Assembly (NCBI GenBank): GCA_032117595.1
Contig: JAULYZ010000043.1
Location: forward strand, 1 to 16,829
Length of the DNA: 16,829 bases
From: WLJO01 sp032117595
Lineage (GTDB): Bacteria > Actinomycetota > Acidimicrobiia > Acidimicrobiales > Ilumatobacteraceae
Direction: 5' to 3'
The translations under genes were made by a program, and so were the position numbers. The notes under the pieces are model-generated. The model ran no database searches. It worked only from the letters and a program-made list of their open reading frames with translations, and was not told the origin of the DNA. Below, piece by piece: positions 6,932 through 14,373 of this stretch (its first letter is position 1; every line of letters starts with the position of its first letter).

Positions 6932-7336
6932 ATGATCAGCAGCGGACCGGTCGAGGATCGTCTCGCCATTCGGGAACTCGTCGAGTCGTACAACGATGCC
7001 GTCATGCGTTTCGATGGCGATGCGTGGGCCGAGAACTGGGCCGATGACGGCATCTGGTCGCTGCCCGGGATGGGCGACGTGGCCGGCAAGGACAAGTTCT
7101 TCCCGCTCTGGAAAGGCGCGATGTCGGCGTATGAGTTCGTGGGGTTCTTCGCATCGGCCGGGCCGATCACCGTCACGGGCGACACGGCCCACGCCACCTG
7201 GTACCAGCAGGAGTTCCTCCACGGCAAGGACGGCACGGTGGCACAGGTGACCGGCCGGTACGAGGACGACTACGTGCGCCGGAACGGACGCTGGTACTTC
7301 CAGAAGCGCGTCTATTCGATCCTCAACCGGAGCTGA
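6932..7336 (+). CDS. SnoaL-like/NTF2-fold protein
   Basis: This is a 134-residue single-domain protein with the cone-like NTF2/SnoaL fold. The N-terminal helix VEDRLAIRELVESYNDAVMRFD and the following WAENWADDGIWSLPG are typical of SnoaL_4-type proteins. The later strands HATWYQQEFLHG and GRYEDDYVRRNGRWYFQKR also fit. The family includes polyketide cyclases, dehydratases, ketosteroid-isomerase-like enzymes and non-catalytic members, often in actinobacterial lipid or aromatic degradation. Asp38/Asp39 and the surrounding Trp residues could line a pocket, but I cannot assign a reaction. The ATG at 6932 follows a GGGGG run at 6918-6922. It is divergent from carD, and the tRNA gene on the other strand lies 36 bases downstream. 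Confidence 0.85.
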   Translation: MISSGPVEDRLAIRELVESYNDAVMRFDGDAWAENWADDGIWSLPGMGDVAGKDKFFPLWKGAMSAYEFVGFFASAGPITVTGDTAHATWYQQEFLHGKDGTVAQVTGRYEDDYVRRNGRWYFQKRVYSILNRS

Positions 7337-7372
7337 TCTCCCCACACGCTGCTTCAGTGCCGTCGTCCAGAG

Positions 7373-7445
7373 CGCCCTCGGAGGGAGTCGAACCCCCAAC
7401 CAACCGGGTAGAAGCCGGTCGCTCTATCCATTGAGCTACGAGGGC
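7373..7445 (-). tRNA. tRNA-Arg (anticodon UCU)
   Basis: A complete 73-base cloverleaf is readable on the minus strand. The acceptor stem GCCCTCG/CGAGGGC has discriminator G73. The D arm is GCTC...GAGC. The anticodon stem ACCGG/CCGGT carries the loop CTTCTAC, so the anticodon is TCT (bases 7410-7412), reading AGA and possibly AGG. The T arm contains GGTTCGACTCC. The CCA end is not encoded and must be added after transcription. The 5' end is 13 bases from the cinA stop codon, on the same strand. Confidence 0.97.
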
Positions 7446-7458
7446 TGGCAGACCAAGG

Positions 7459-8721
7459 CTAGGGCGCCAACAGGGTGCGGCGCAGCAGGTCGAGCGCGGT
7501 GATCACCGACATTTCGCGCATCTGCTGGCGCTGTCCCGGGAGCCGAACGGTCGTGGTGACCGGCGAATCCTCGCCCATCACGAGACCGACACAGAGCGTT
7601 CCCACCGGCATCCCGTCCTGCTCGCTCGGCCCGGCCACGCCGGTGAGCGCAAGACCGACGTCGCTGCCCAGCAAGCGGCGGGCACCCTGAGCCATGGCCG
7701 CTGCGGTTGCCTCGTTCACCACTGGCCCGACTGGTACGCCGAGCACACCGAACTTCACCTCGCTCGCGTACGACACGACGGATCCGCGCAGGACATCGCT
7801 CGAACCGGCAACACCGGTGAGCCGGGCACCCACCAACCCGCCGGTCACGGACTCGGCGAGGCCAAGGGTGAGTCCGCGCTCACGCAGGAGCTCGAGTACG
7901 ACGGATTCCATCGTGTCGCCATCGACCCCGAACACCTGCAGCCCGAGCTCGGCGCGGATCTCGTTCTCGACGGGCGCAATGATGGCGTTCGCCGCCTCGG
8001 CGCTCTGCGCCCGCGCAGTGAGGCGGACCTTGATGCCCTCCCAGCCGCTTGCGAGGAAGGCGAGCGTCGGATTGCCCGCTGCCTCGAGTCGATAGATGAC
8101 GGGGTCAAGGCGTTCGTTGAGCCCGCTCTCGCTCTCACCCCAAGTACGCAGCGTTCGCGAGACGATGACCGTGGGGTCGCCCGCCCGACGACGGAGGTCG
8201 GGCAGGACCGCTCGTTCGAGCATGTCCTTCATCTCGTGGGGTACGCCGGGCACGAGATAGGCAACCTTCTCGCCCGACCCGGTCGCCACGGGGCAGATCA
8301 GACCGGGCGCAGTACCGCGCGTCTGTGGGATGACAACAGCCCCGTCGGGAACCTGTGCCTGGCGAAGGTTGTTGTCGGCCATGCGACGGCCGCGCGACGC
8401 GAAGAGCTCCCGGATCCGGGCAGCGACCTCCTCATCGTGGTGCAGGCCAACACCCATCACCTCGGCCACGGCTTCCCGCGTGATGTCGTCGTGGGTCGGG
8501 CCGAGACCGCCGCACACCACCACCGCATCGGCCCGATCGAGTGCGTCACGGAGGCACTGCACGATGCGGGCCCGGTTGTCGCCCACCTTCACCTGACGGT
8601 GCGTCGCGATACCGCTGAGCGCGAGCTGCTCGCCGATCCACGACGAGTTGGTGTCGACGATCTGGCCGAGCAACAACTCCGTGCCGACGGCCAGCACCTC
8701 GCACGAGAAGGAGGGGCTCAT
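7459..8721 (-). CDS. cinA: CinA: nicotinamide-nucleotide amidohydrolase / competence-damage-inducible protein A
   Basis: This is a 420-residue two-domain CinA protein. The N-terminal molybdopterin-binding-like (COG1058) domain has VGTELLLG at 12-19 and GGLGPTHDDIT at 71-81. The C-terminal amidohydrolase (PncC) domain starts near 275 with LAESVTGG (S291 is the likely catalytic serine). It continues with SYASEVKFGVLGV (K323) and LTGVAGPSEQDGMPVGTL. PncC domains deamidate NMN to nicotinate mononucleotide in pyridine nucleotide salvage, and the N-terminal domain of related proteins hydrolyses ADP-ribose. The ATG at 8721 overlaps the pgsA stop as ATGA and there is no good ribosome-binding site, so translation is probably coupled to pgsA. 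Despite the name, nothing here shows a competence role. Confidence 0.96.
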   Translation of the reverse strand: MSPSFSCEVLAVGTELLLGQIVDTNSSWIGEQLALSGIATHRQVKVGDNRARIVQCLRDALDRADAVVVCGGLGPTHDDITREAVAEVMGVGLHHDEEVAARIRELFASRGRRMADNNLRQAQVPDGAVVIPQTRGTAPGLICPVATGSGEKVAYLVPGVPHEMKDMLERAVLPDLRRRAGDPTVIVSRTLRTWGESESGLNERLDPVIYRLEAAGNPTLAFLASGWEGIKVRLTARAQSAEAANAIIAPVENEIRAELGLQVFGVDGDTMESVVLELLRERGLTLGLAESVTGGLVGARLTGVAGSSDVLRGSVVSYASEVKFGVLGVPVGPVVNEATAAAMAQGARRLLGSDVGLALTGVAGPSEQDGMPVGTLCVGLVMGEDSPVTTTVRLPGQRQQMREMSVITALDLLRRTLLAP

Positions 8722-9281
8722 GCCGGGATCACGGCGGCCGAGCGCTTCGCCCGCTGGGCCTTCACCAAGTAGTCGAGGCCCGACAGCGTGGTGAGTCCCA
8801 CCGACAGCCAGAGGGTGACCTGCCACGTCCACGTTGCCCGGCTTGCCGTGAGCGGCAGGACGGCGAACCCGACGGCGCACTGCTGGGCGAACGTCTTGTA
8901 CTTCGCCATCCGGGTAGCCGGGACGCTGACGCCTTTTGCGCCGACGAAGGTCCGGTAGAGCTGGATCACGAGTTCGCGCACCGCAATGATCAGCACGGGA
9001 ACGAGCCAGAAGACGTCGCGCTGCACGAGGGTGAACATCGCCCCCAGGACCAGCACCTTGTCGGCGAGCGGGTCGAGGAAGGCCCCCGATCGAGTGGCGC
9101 CGTGACGGCGGGCGAGCGAGCCGTCGATGAGATCGCTCACGCAGAGCACGAACCACAGACCTGTTGCGAACCACGAACCCTTCTGGTCGTCGATCGCGGC
9201 GAACATCACCGGTGAGACGAGCAGACGCGTCACGGTGACGAGATTCGCCCAGGTGGCAATCGCGCTCGGATCGTTGCTCAT
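8718..9281 (-). CDS. pgsA: PgsA-type CDP-alcohol phosphatidyltransferase
   Basis: This is a 187-residue integral membrane enzyme, most likely CDP-diacylglycerol-glycerol-3-phosphate 3-phosphatidyltransferase, which makes phosphatidylglycerophosphate. The N-terminus NLVTVTRLLVSP is typical. The catalytic signature is present as D50-x2-D53-G54-x2-A57-R58, then G66-x3-D70-x3-D74 (GAFLDPLADK). Between R58 and G66 there are seven residues, where the usual signature has eight. Hydrophobic segments follow near 77-87, 90-107 and 133-175. KYKTFAQ at 127-133 matches the GKxKT-like motif of PGP synthases. The ATG at 9281 gives the normal length; longer readings upstream run through rimO in another frame. 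It lies 10 bases after rimO and overlaps cinA by 4 bases. Confidence 0.94.
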   Translation of the reverse strand: MSNDPSAIATWANLVTVTRLLVSPVMFAAIDDQKGSWFATGLWFVLCVSDLIDGSLARRHGATRSGAFLDPLADKVLVLGAMFTLVQRDVFWLVPVLIIAVRELVIQLYRTFVGAKGVSVPATRMAKYKTFAQQCAVGFAVLPLTASRATWTWQVTLWLSVGLTTLSGLDYLVKAQRAKRSAAVIPA

Positions 9282-9291
9282 CGGCCTGAGG

Positions 9292-10575
9292 TCACCCCCC
9301 TCCGCTCCCCGACGCCGAGAGTAGTGGCCGCCCCTCGAGATCGGGGCCCATCGCCGCCACGATCTCCACCTCGACGAACGCTCCCGGCTCGAGGTGGTCG
9401 GGCACCTCGATGATCCCGTCGATCTCGGGAGCCTCGCGAGACGACCGAGCGACGCCCGGCTCGTCGACGAGCACCCGCAGCACCGTTCCCACGAGGTCGT
9501 CCCGACGCGCCGCGGTGATGCGATCCTGCAGATCGCGCAGTTCGGCGAGCCGTTCCTCCATGAGTTTGCGGGGCACTGCACCGTCGAGCTCGTAGGCGTA
9601 CGTTCCCTCCTCGGGGGAATACGCGAAGAAGCCGCACCAGTCGAGCTGTGCCGCCTCCACGAACCCGAGCAGTTCGTCGTGGTCGTGCTCGGTCTCACCC
9701 GGGTACCCGACGATGAAGTTCGACCGGAACGCTGCTTGGGGCGCACGTGCGCGGATGTCGGCGATGCGGCGGAGGAACCGCTCGCCGTCACCCCAGCGGC
9801 GCATCCTCCGCAGGAGCGGCTTCGACACATGCTGCAGAGAGAGATCGAAATACGGGACCCCGGTGTCGAGGATCGCGTCGATGAGTTCGTCGGAGAGATC
9901 CGACGGGTAGAGGTACAGCAGGCGCACCCAGTCGACGCGCTCGGACACCGCCCGTACGAGCGGCACGATCGAGCCGGCCCCGAGCTCGTCGGGACGGTCC
10001 TTCCCGTACGACGCGAGGTCCTGAGCGACGAGGACGATCTCGCGCACCCCCAAGGCGTCGACTTCCGCGAGGATCGAGGCGACGTCGCGGCTTCGCTGTG
10101 GGCCGCGGAACGACGGGATGGCGCAGAACCCGCAGTTGCGGTCGCAACCTTCGGCGATCTTCACGTACGCCCACGGAACCGTTGAGCGCGGTCGCGGGAG
10201 GTTCAGCAGGTCGAGCGACGGTGCCTCGCTCACCCGGAGCGGCTTGCGCCCGAGCGAGACCGGTACGCCGAAGCCGGCGACCTGATCGACCTCGGGCAGG
10301 GCCTCGGCGAGTTCGGCGCCGTAGCGTTCGGCCATGCATCCCGTCACCACGAGGCGCGCGCCGCGCTTTCGCTGGTCGTCGAGCGCCAGCACGGTGTCGA
10401 TCGACTCACGGCGGGCGTCCTCGATGAAGGCACACGTATTCACCACCACGAGATCGGCCTCGCCCGCCTCCTCGGTGGGCACCATCCCCTCGGCAAGCAG
10501 CGTGCCGATGATCTTGTCGGAGTCGACTTGGTTCTTCGGACACCCAAGGGTCTCGACGTAGAACCGTTTGTTCAC
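9292..10575 (-). CDS. rimO: Ribosomal protein S12 methylthiotransferase RimO
   Basis: RimO is a radical SAM enzyme that adds a methylthio group to a conserved aspartate of ribosomal protein S12. All three domains are visible in 427 residues. The N-terminal MTTase domain has cluster ligands C12 (ETLGCPKNQVDSDK), C48 (VVNTCAF) and C80 (VTGCMAERY). The radical SAM domain has CxxxCxxC at C144, C148 and C151 (EGCDRNCGFCAIPSFRG), and a C-terminal TRAM-like segment ends the protein. ETLGCPKNQVDSD marks it as RimO and not MiaB. The GTG at 10575 gives the expected N-terminus; only a weak GAAG precedes it. rimO, pgsA and cinA form a tight leftward operon. Confidence 0.97.
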   Translation of the reverse strand: MNKRFYVETLGCPKNQVDSDKIIGTLLAEGMVPTEEAGEADLVVVNTCAFIEDARRESIDTVLALDDQRKRGARLVVTGCMAERYGAELAEALPEVDQVAGFGVPVSLGRKPLRVSEAPSLDLLNLPRPRSTVPWAYVKIAEGCDRNCGFCAIPSFRGPQRSRDVASILAEVDALGVREIVLVAQDLASYGKDRPDELGAGSIVPLVRAVSERVDWVRLLYLYPSDLSDELIDAILDTGVPYFDLSLQHVSKPLLRRMRRWGDGERFLRRIADIRARAPQAAFRSNFIVGYPGETEHDHDELLGFVEAAQLDWCGFFAYSPEEGTYAYELDGAVPRKLMEERLAELRDLQDRITAARRDDLVGTVLRVLVDEPGVARSSREAPEIDGIIEVPDHLEPGAFVEVEIVAAMGPDLEGRPLLSASGSGGG

Positions 10576-10680
10576 AATTCTTCAGACTACCCACTCGATG
10601 GCTCGCCGGAAGCCCGACTAACTTCGCACGGGCGCTGACACGCAGCGGGCTCTACTTCTGGACCACTCCTGGACCATCTC
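10576..10680. promoter_or_regulatory. Divergent intergenic region between rimO and glsA
   Basis: These 105 bases must contain the rimO operon promoter and the glsA promoter. CTGACA at 10635-10640 resembles a -35 box for glsA, but no -10 box sits at the right distance. An 8-base direct repeat CTGGACCA (10658-10665 and 10669-10676) covers the expected ribosome-binding region of glsA. Confidence 0.35.
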
Positions 10681-11700
10681 ATGACCGACCACAGCGACCT
10701 CGACTCTCTCGTCACGAGAATGAAGTCGACAACGGCGCCCATTCGCCAAACACTGCAGAGCCTGCACCAGAAGTACCTGCCACTCGGGGCCGGCAATGTT
10801 GCCGACTACATTCCCGAACTTGCCTCGGCCGACCCGAACGCATTCGCCATCGCGGTTGCGGGTGTCGATGGCCAGATCGTCGATGCCGGTGACGCCGAGC
10901 GTCTGTTCAGCATCCAGTCCGTCTCCAAGCCATTCGTCTACGGGCTCGCGCTCGACACCCACGGCCGGGAGCTCGTGCTGTCGAAGGTCAACGTGGAGCC
11001 CTCCGGCGAGGCGTTCAACTCCATCGTCCTCGACGAGGCAACAAATCGCCCCTTCAACCCTCTGGTGAACTCCGGGGCAATCGCCACGACGGATCTCATC
11101 GCCGGGGCCGACTACACGGCTCGCGTGAAGGCGCTCCTCCGCCTCTTCGAGAACTACACCGGCCGTCCGGTGTTCGTGGACAACGCCACGTTCATCTCCG
11201 AGCGGACCACCGGACACCGCAACCGGGCCATCGCCCACCTCATGCTCAACTTCGGGATGATCCAAGATCGAGTGGAGGAAACCCTCGAGCTGTACTTCCA
11301 GCAGTGCGCGATCCTCGTGAACTGCCGTGACCTCGCCCTGATGGCGGCCACCCTGGCGAACGGCGGGGTCAATCCGGTCACCGGCGTACGGGCGATCGAG
11401 GCAAAGCACGTGCGCGATCTGCTGAGCCTCATGTTCTCGTGCGGCATGTACGACTACGCAGGCAGTTGGGGATACCTCGTCGGCTTGCCCGCCAAGAGCA
11501 GCGTGAGCGGCGCCATTTTGGCCGTGGTGCCCGGCCAGTTCGGCATTGCGGTGTATTCACCCCCGCTGGATGCGCGCGGAAACAGCGTGCGCGGCATCGC
11601 CGTGTGCACCGAACTCAGCGAACGGTTCGGCCTGCATGCCTTCGACGCACACCTCACGGGTCCGACCCTCGCTGACGAGTTCCGACCCGCTCGGCGGTGA
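10681..11700 (+). CDS. glsA: Glutaminase (GlsA, serine beta-lactamase-like fold)
   Basis: Glutaminase hydrolyses L-glutamine to glutamate and ammonia in the cytoplasm. The catalytic Ser-x-x-Lys is S80-K83 in FSIQSVSKPF. Other family motifs are FNPLVNSGAI (125-134), ISERTTGHRNRA (172-183), ELYFQQCA (203-210), MYDYAGSW (256-263) and GLPAKSSVSGAI (268-279). At 339 residues it is slightly longer than the common 300-310, with extra sequence at the N-terminus. ATG 10681 is the most upstream ATG; Met14 is an alternative that would remove 13 residues. No strong ribosome-binding site is seen at either. There is no STAS or regulatory C-terminal domain. It lies on the plus strand between rimO and ftsK, both on the minus strand, and a GlnA-like ligase lies about 5 kb away. 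Confidence 0.95.
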   Translation: MTDHSDLDSLVTRMKSTTAPIRQTLQSLHQKYLPLGAGNVADYIPELASADPNAFAIAVAGVDGQIVDAGDAERLFSIQSVSKPFVYGLALDTHGRELVLSKVNVEPSGEAFNSIVLDEATNRPFNPLVNSGAIATTDLIAGADYTARVKALLRLFENYTGRPVFVDNATFISERTTGHRNRAIAHLMLNFGMIQDRVEETLELYFQQCAILVNCRDLALMAATLANGGVNPVTGVRAIEAKHVRDLLSLMFSCGMYDYAGSWGYLVGLPAKSSVSGAILAVVPGQFGIAVYSPPLDARGNSVRGIAVCTELSERFGLHAFDAHLTGPTLADEFRPARR

Positions 11701-11715
11701 GCCGCAATCAGCGGC
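11701..11715. terminator. GC hairpin between glsA and ftsK
   Basis: GCCGC-AATCA-GCGGC forms a 5-bp all-GC stem starting on the base after the glsA stop. It is followed on the plus strand by CGTTTCG. The loop contains the last bases of the ftsK stop codon. It is a possible weak terminator for glsA; the T-run is only three bases. Confidence 0.35.
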
Positions 11716-14299
11716 CGTTTCGCTCCTGCTCCTGGATGAGATCCAGTTCGGTGACGGTCATCAGGACCGCCCTCGCCTTGGAGCCCTCGCTCGGGCCCAC
11801 CACACCCCGTTGCTCGAGCAGGTCCATGATTCGACCTGCTCGGGCGAAGCCGACCTTGAGCTTGCGCTGCAGCATCGACGTGGAGCCGAGTTGGCTCCGC
11901 ACCACGAGGTCCATGGCCTGACGCAGCAGCGCCTCGTCCTCATCGTCGTCGCCGCCGTCGTACGAGGAGCCAGAACCGCCGGACTTTCCGTTGTCGTCGC
12001 CCTCCACGCCGTCCACGTACACCACCTCGGGCGCCTGACGCTTCCAGTGCGCCATCACCTTGCGGATCTCTTCCTCGGAGACGTACGCACCCTGGATACG
12101 CGCAGCAACGCTCGAGTTGCCGGGGAGCAGCAGCATGTCGCCGCGACCCACGAGTTTCTCGGCGCCGATCTGGTCGAGGATCACGCGACTGTCGATCTGA
12201 CTGCTGACCGCAAAGGCCATGCGAGCTGGGATATTTGCCTTGATGACACCGGTGATCACGTTGGCGCTCGGGCGCTGGGTGGCAACGATGAGATGGATAC
12301 CCACGGCCCGGGCCTTCTGGGCGATGCGGGTGATGCTCTCCTCCACATCGCGGGCCGCCACCATCATCAGGTCGTTGAGCTCGTCGACCACCACGACGAT
12401 GTACGCAAGCCGCTCGTAGACCACCTCGGAACCAACAGGCGGGACGAGCTCGCCACGGTCGTAGGCGGCGTTGTAACCACCGATGTCGCGGAAGCCGAGC
12501 TCGAAGAGCAGGTCGTAACGCCGCTCCATCTCCTTGACGGCCCACGACAGAGCGTTTGCGGCCCGTTTCGGGTTCGTCACCGGTGCGGTGAGCAGGTGCG
12601 GTGAACGGTTGTACTGGCCCATCTCGACCTGCTTGGGGTCGATGAGGATGAGCCGCACCTGATCGGGCGTGGTGCGCATCAGGATCGACGTGATGATGCA
12701 GTTGATGCCGCTCGACTTGCCGGCACCGGTTGCACCGGCGATGAGGAGGTGCGGCGTGGTCGCGAGATTGAGGAAGACTGCGCGCCCGGCGATGTCCTTG
12801 CCGATCGCCACGTCGAGGGGATGTGTCGCCGCCTTGGCCTCAGCAGACGCAAACAGGTCTCCGAGCACCACGAGCTGACGGGTCTGGTTCGGGACCTCCA
12901 CCCCGATGGCGGAACGCCCCGGGATCGGGGCGAGGATGCGGACATCAACTGCTGCGAGCGAGTAAGCGATGTCCTTCTGGAGCGCAGTGACTCGGGCGAC
13001 CTTGACACCGGCCCCGAGCTCGAGTTCGTAGCGGGTAACGGTTGGGCCGACGGTCTGGCCGACGAGACGAACCTCCACACCGTGCGCAGCAAGCGAGTCC
13101 TCGAGCAATCGGCCTCGCTCGATGATCTCGCGCTCGTCGATGGCCTGGTTGCCCGAGCGCCCGAGCGTGGACACCGCCGGCAGCCTCCACTTCGTGGGTC
13201 GCGATGCCGGGCCAAGGTCGAGCCTCCCCTGCTCGGCGGGCGCCACGGGCTCATCGAACACGGGAGTCTTGCGGCCGTTGTTCGGTAGACGCCCCCCCGG
13301 TTCGGGCTCCGGCTCCGGAAGATCTGCCTCACCGTCGTACACGCGGACCGAGGCCGCAGGGGGCCCCACAGGATCGCGCCAGCGGCGGCGCCGTTCGAGT
13401 TCTTGCGGCGGATCATCGAATTCGTCGTCGCCCGAGTCGTCGAGTGCATCACCGTCGAAGGGTGGCTGCCCGGGGACATCGTCGAAGAGGTCGTCGTACG
13501 GGAGTCCGTTCTCGTCGCGCTCGCTCTGCAATGTGGAGAGGTCGTCCCACTTCTGTTTGGCGATCTTGCCGACCGGCGTGGCAACTCTCTTGGTGCCCCG
13601 ACCGATCCGCTCGAAGAACTCGCGCGCCGTCAGCCCCGTGACAAGGAGGAGGCCGACCACGAGCAGCGCAGTGAGCAGGACCGAACCCCCTGCCGGCGAG
13701 AGCAACGCCCGCACAGGAGCGCCGACTGCGGCACCGATACCGCCACCAGCCTCGAGTCGCTCGTCGTAGTTGCCCATCCCCTCGGGGGCACCGTTGCCGA
13801 TGTGGAGGAGGCCGACGCCGGCGACGAAGACGAGCAGCCAGCCGATCGCCACACGGCCCCGCCTCGTCACATCCTGCTGACGGATGAGGCTCCAACCGAG
13901 CCCGACGAGAGCAACCGGGACGAAGTACCTGCCGACCCCGGCCGCCGCCCCGAGGACCGACGTGGTCACCCGTCCAAAGGGTCCTGCAAGGCGGAGGTAC
14001 ACGCCGAGCGCCACGATGAGGCCGAGCGCAATCAGACCGATGCCGAGGACATCATGCCGTCGGCCCTCGAAGGCGCTGCGCAGCACGCCGCCCGAGGAGT
14101 CGTCGAGCGACTCCCAGTCACGGGAGCGCTTCACCGTCCGGCCTCCACCGCCGGTTTGGGACGCCCGCGACGAGCGGGAGGACGCCGTTGATCTCGACCC
14201 GGATCTCGACCCGGATCTCGACGGTGGCGCCGGTGTGCGCGAACCAGAGGTCCGCGGGGACCGGCGCCCGCCCTTGGGGGAACGGTCCGACGTGGTCAC
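11708..14299 (-). CDS. ftsK: DNA translocase FtsK/SpoIIIE
   Basis: FtsK pumps chromosomal DNA through the closing septum. With the GTG at 14299 it has 863 residues. A basic Ser/Arg-rich N-terminus is followed by four membrane segments (about 85-104, 112-138, 149-167, 205-223). An acidic/proline linker then runs to about 365. In the ATPase domain Walker A (GATGAGKSS) is at 522-530, Walker B (VVVVDELNDL) at 635-644, and IVATQRPSANVITG follows. The C-terminal winged-helix gamma domain (about 788-854, STSMLQRKLKVGFARAGRIMD) recognises orienting DNA sequences. The start is uncertain. A GTG at 14377 overlaps the lipoprotein stop as GTGA and would allow coupled translation, but it adds 26 residues that look non-coding (CRGACPNR, HWYRWH). 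An ATG at 14329 is a third option. Confidence 0.95.
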   Translation of the reverse strand: MTTSDRSPKGGRRSPRTSGSRTPAPPSRSGSRSGSRSTASSRSSRASQTGGGGRTVKRSRDWESLDDSSGGVLRSAFEGRRHDVLGIGLIALGLIVALGVYLRLAGPFGRVTTSVLGAAAGVGRYFVPVALVGLGWSLIRQQDVTRRGRVAIGWLLVFVAGVGLLHIGNGAPEGMGNYDERLEAGGGIGAAVGAPVRALLSPAGGSVLLTALLVVGLLLVTGLTAREFFERIGRGTKRVATPVGKIAKQKWDDLSTLQSERDENGLPYDDLFDDVPGQPPFDGDALDDSGDDEFDDPPQELERRRRWRDPVGPPAASVRVYDGEADLPEPEPEPGGRLPNNGRKTPVFDEPVAPAEQGRLDLGPASRPTKWRLPAVSTLGRSGNQAIDEREIIERGRLLEDSLAAHGVEVRLVGQTVGPTVTRYELELGAGVKVARVTALQKDIAYSLAAVDVRILAPIPGRSAIGVEVPNQTRQLVVLGDLFASAEAKAATHPLDVAIGKDIAGRAVFLNLATTPHLLIAGATGAGKSSGINCIITSILMRTTPDQVRLILIDPKQVEMGQYNRSPHLLTAPVTNPKRAANALSWAVKEMERRYDLLFELGFRDIGGYNAAYDRGELVPPVGSEVVYERLAYIVVVVDELNDLMMVAARDVEESITRIAQKARAVGIHLIVATQRPSANVITGVIKANIPARMAFAVSSQIDSRVILDQIGAEKLVGRGDMLLLPGNSSVAARIQGAYVSEEEIRKVMAHWKRQAPEVVYVDGVEGDDNGKSGGSGSSYDGGDDDEDEALLRQAMDLVVRSQLGSTSMLQRKLKVGFARAGRIMDLLEQRGVVGPSEGSKARAVLMTVTELDLIQEQERNGR
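14190..14222 (-). repeat. 12-bp tandem repeat encoding SGSR units in the FtsK N-terminus
   Basis: ATCTCGACCCGG occurs twice in tandem (14191-14214) followed by a partial third copy. On the coding strand it specifies Ser-Gly-Ser-Arg repeats in the cytoplasmic N-terminal segment, before the first membrane helix. Copy number may vary between strains without disturbing the frame. Confidence 0.7.
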
Positions 14300-14373
14300 G
14301 ATGTGCCAACGGTACCAATGGGGCACCATCCGATTCGGGCATGCCCCCCGGCACCTCGCCCTGCCCGAGCCGG

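Noticed and set aside
7337..7372. Possible terminator after the tRNA or the SnoaL-like gene
   Set aside because: Only a 4-bp GGAG/CTCC stem is present, with no T-run.
8722..9174. Long in-frame extension of cinA upstream of 8721
   Set aside because: The extra residues are an out-of-frame reading of pgsA. CinA homologues begin a few residues before VGTELLLG, matching the ATG at 8721.
9282..9830. Long in-frame extension of pgsA upstream of 9281
   Set aside because: It overlaps rimO in another frame, and the protein without it has the normal PgsA length and N-terminus.
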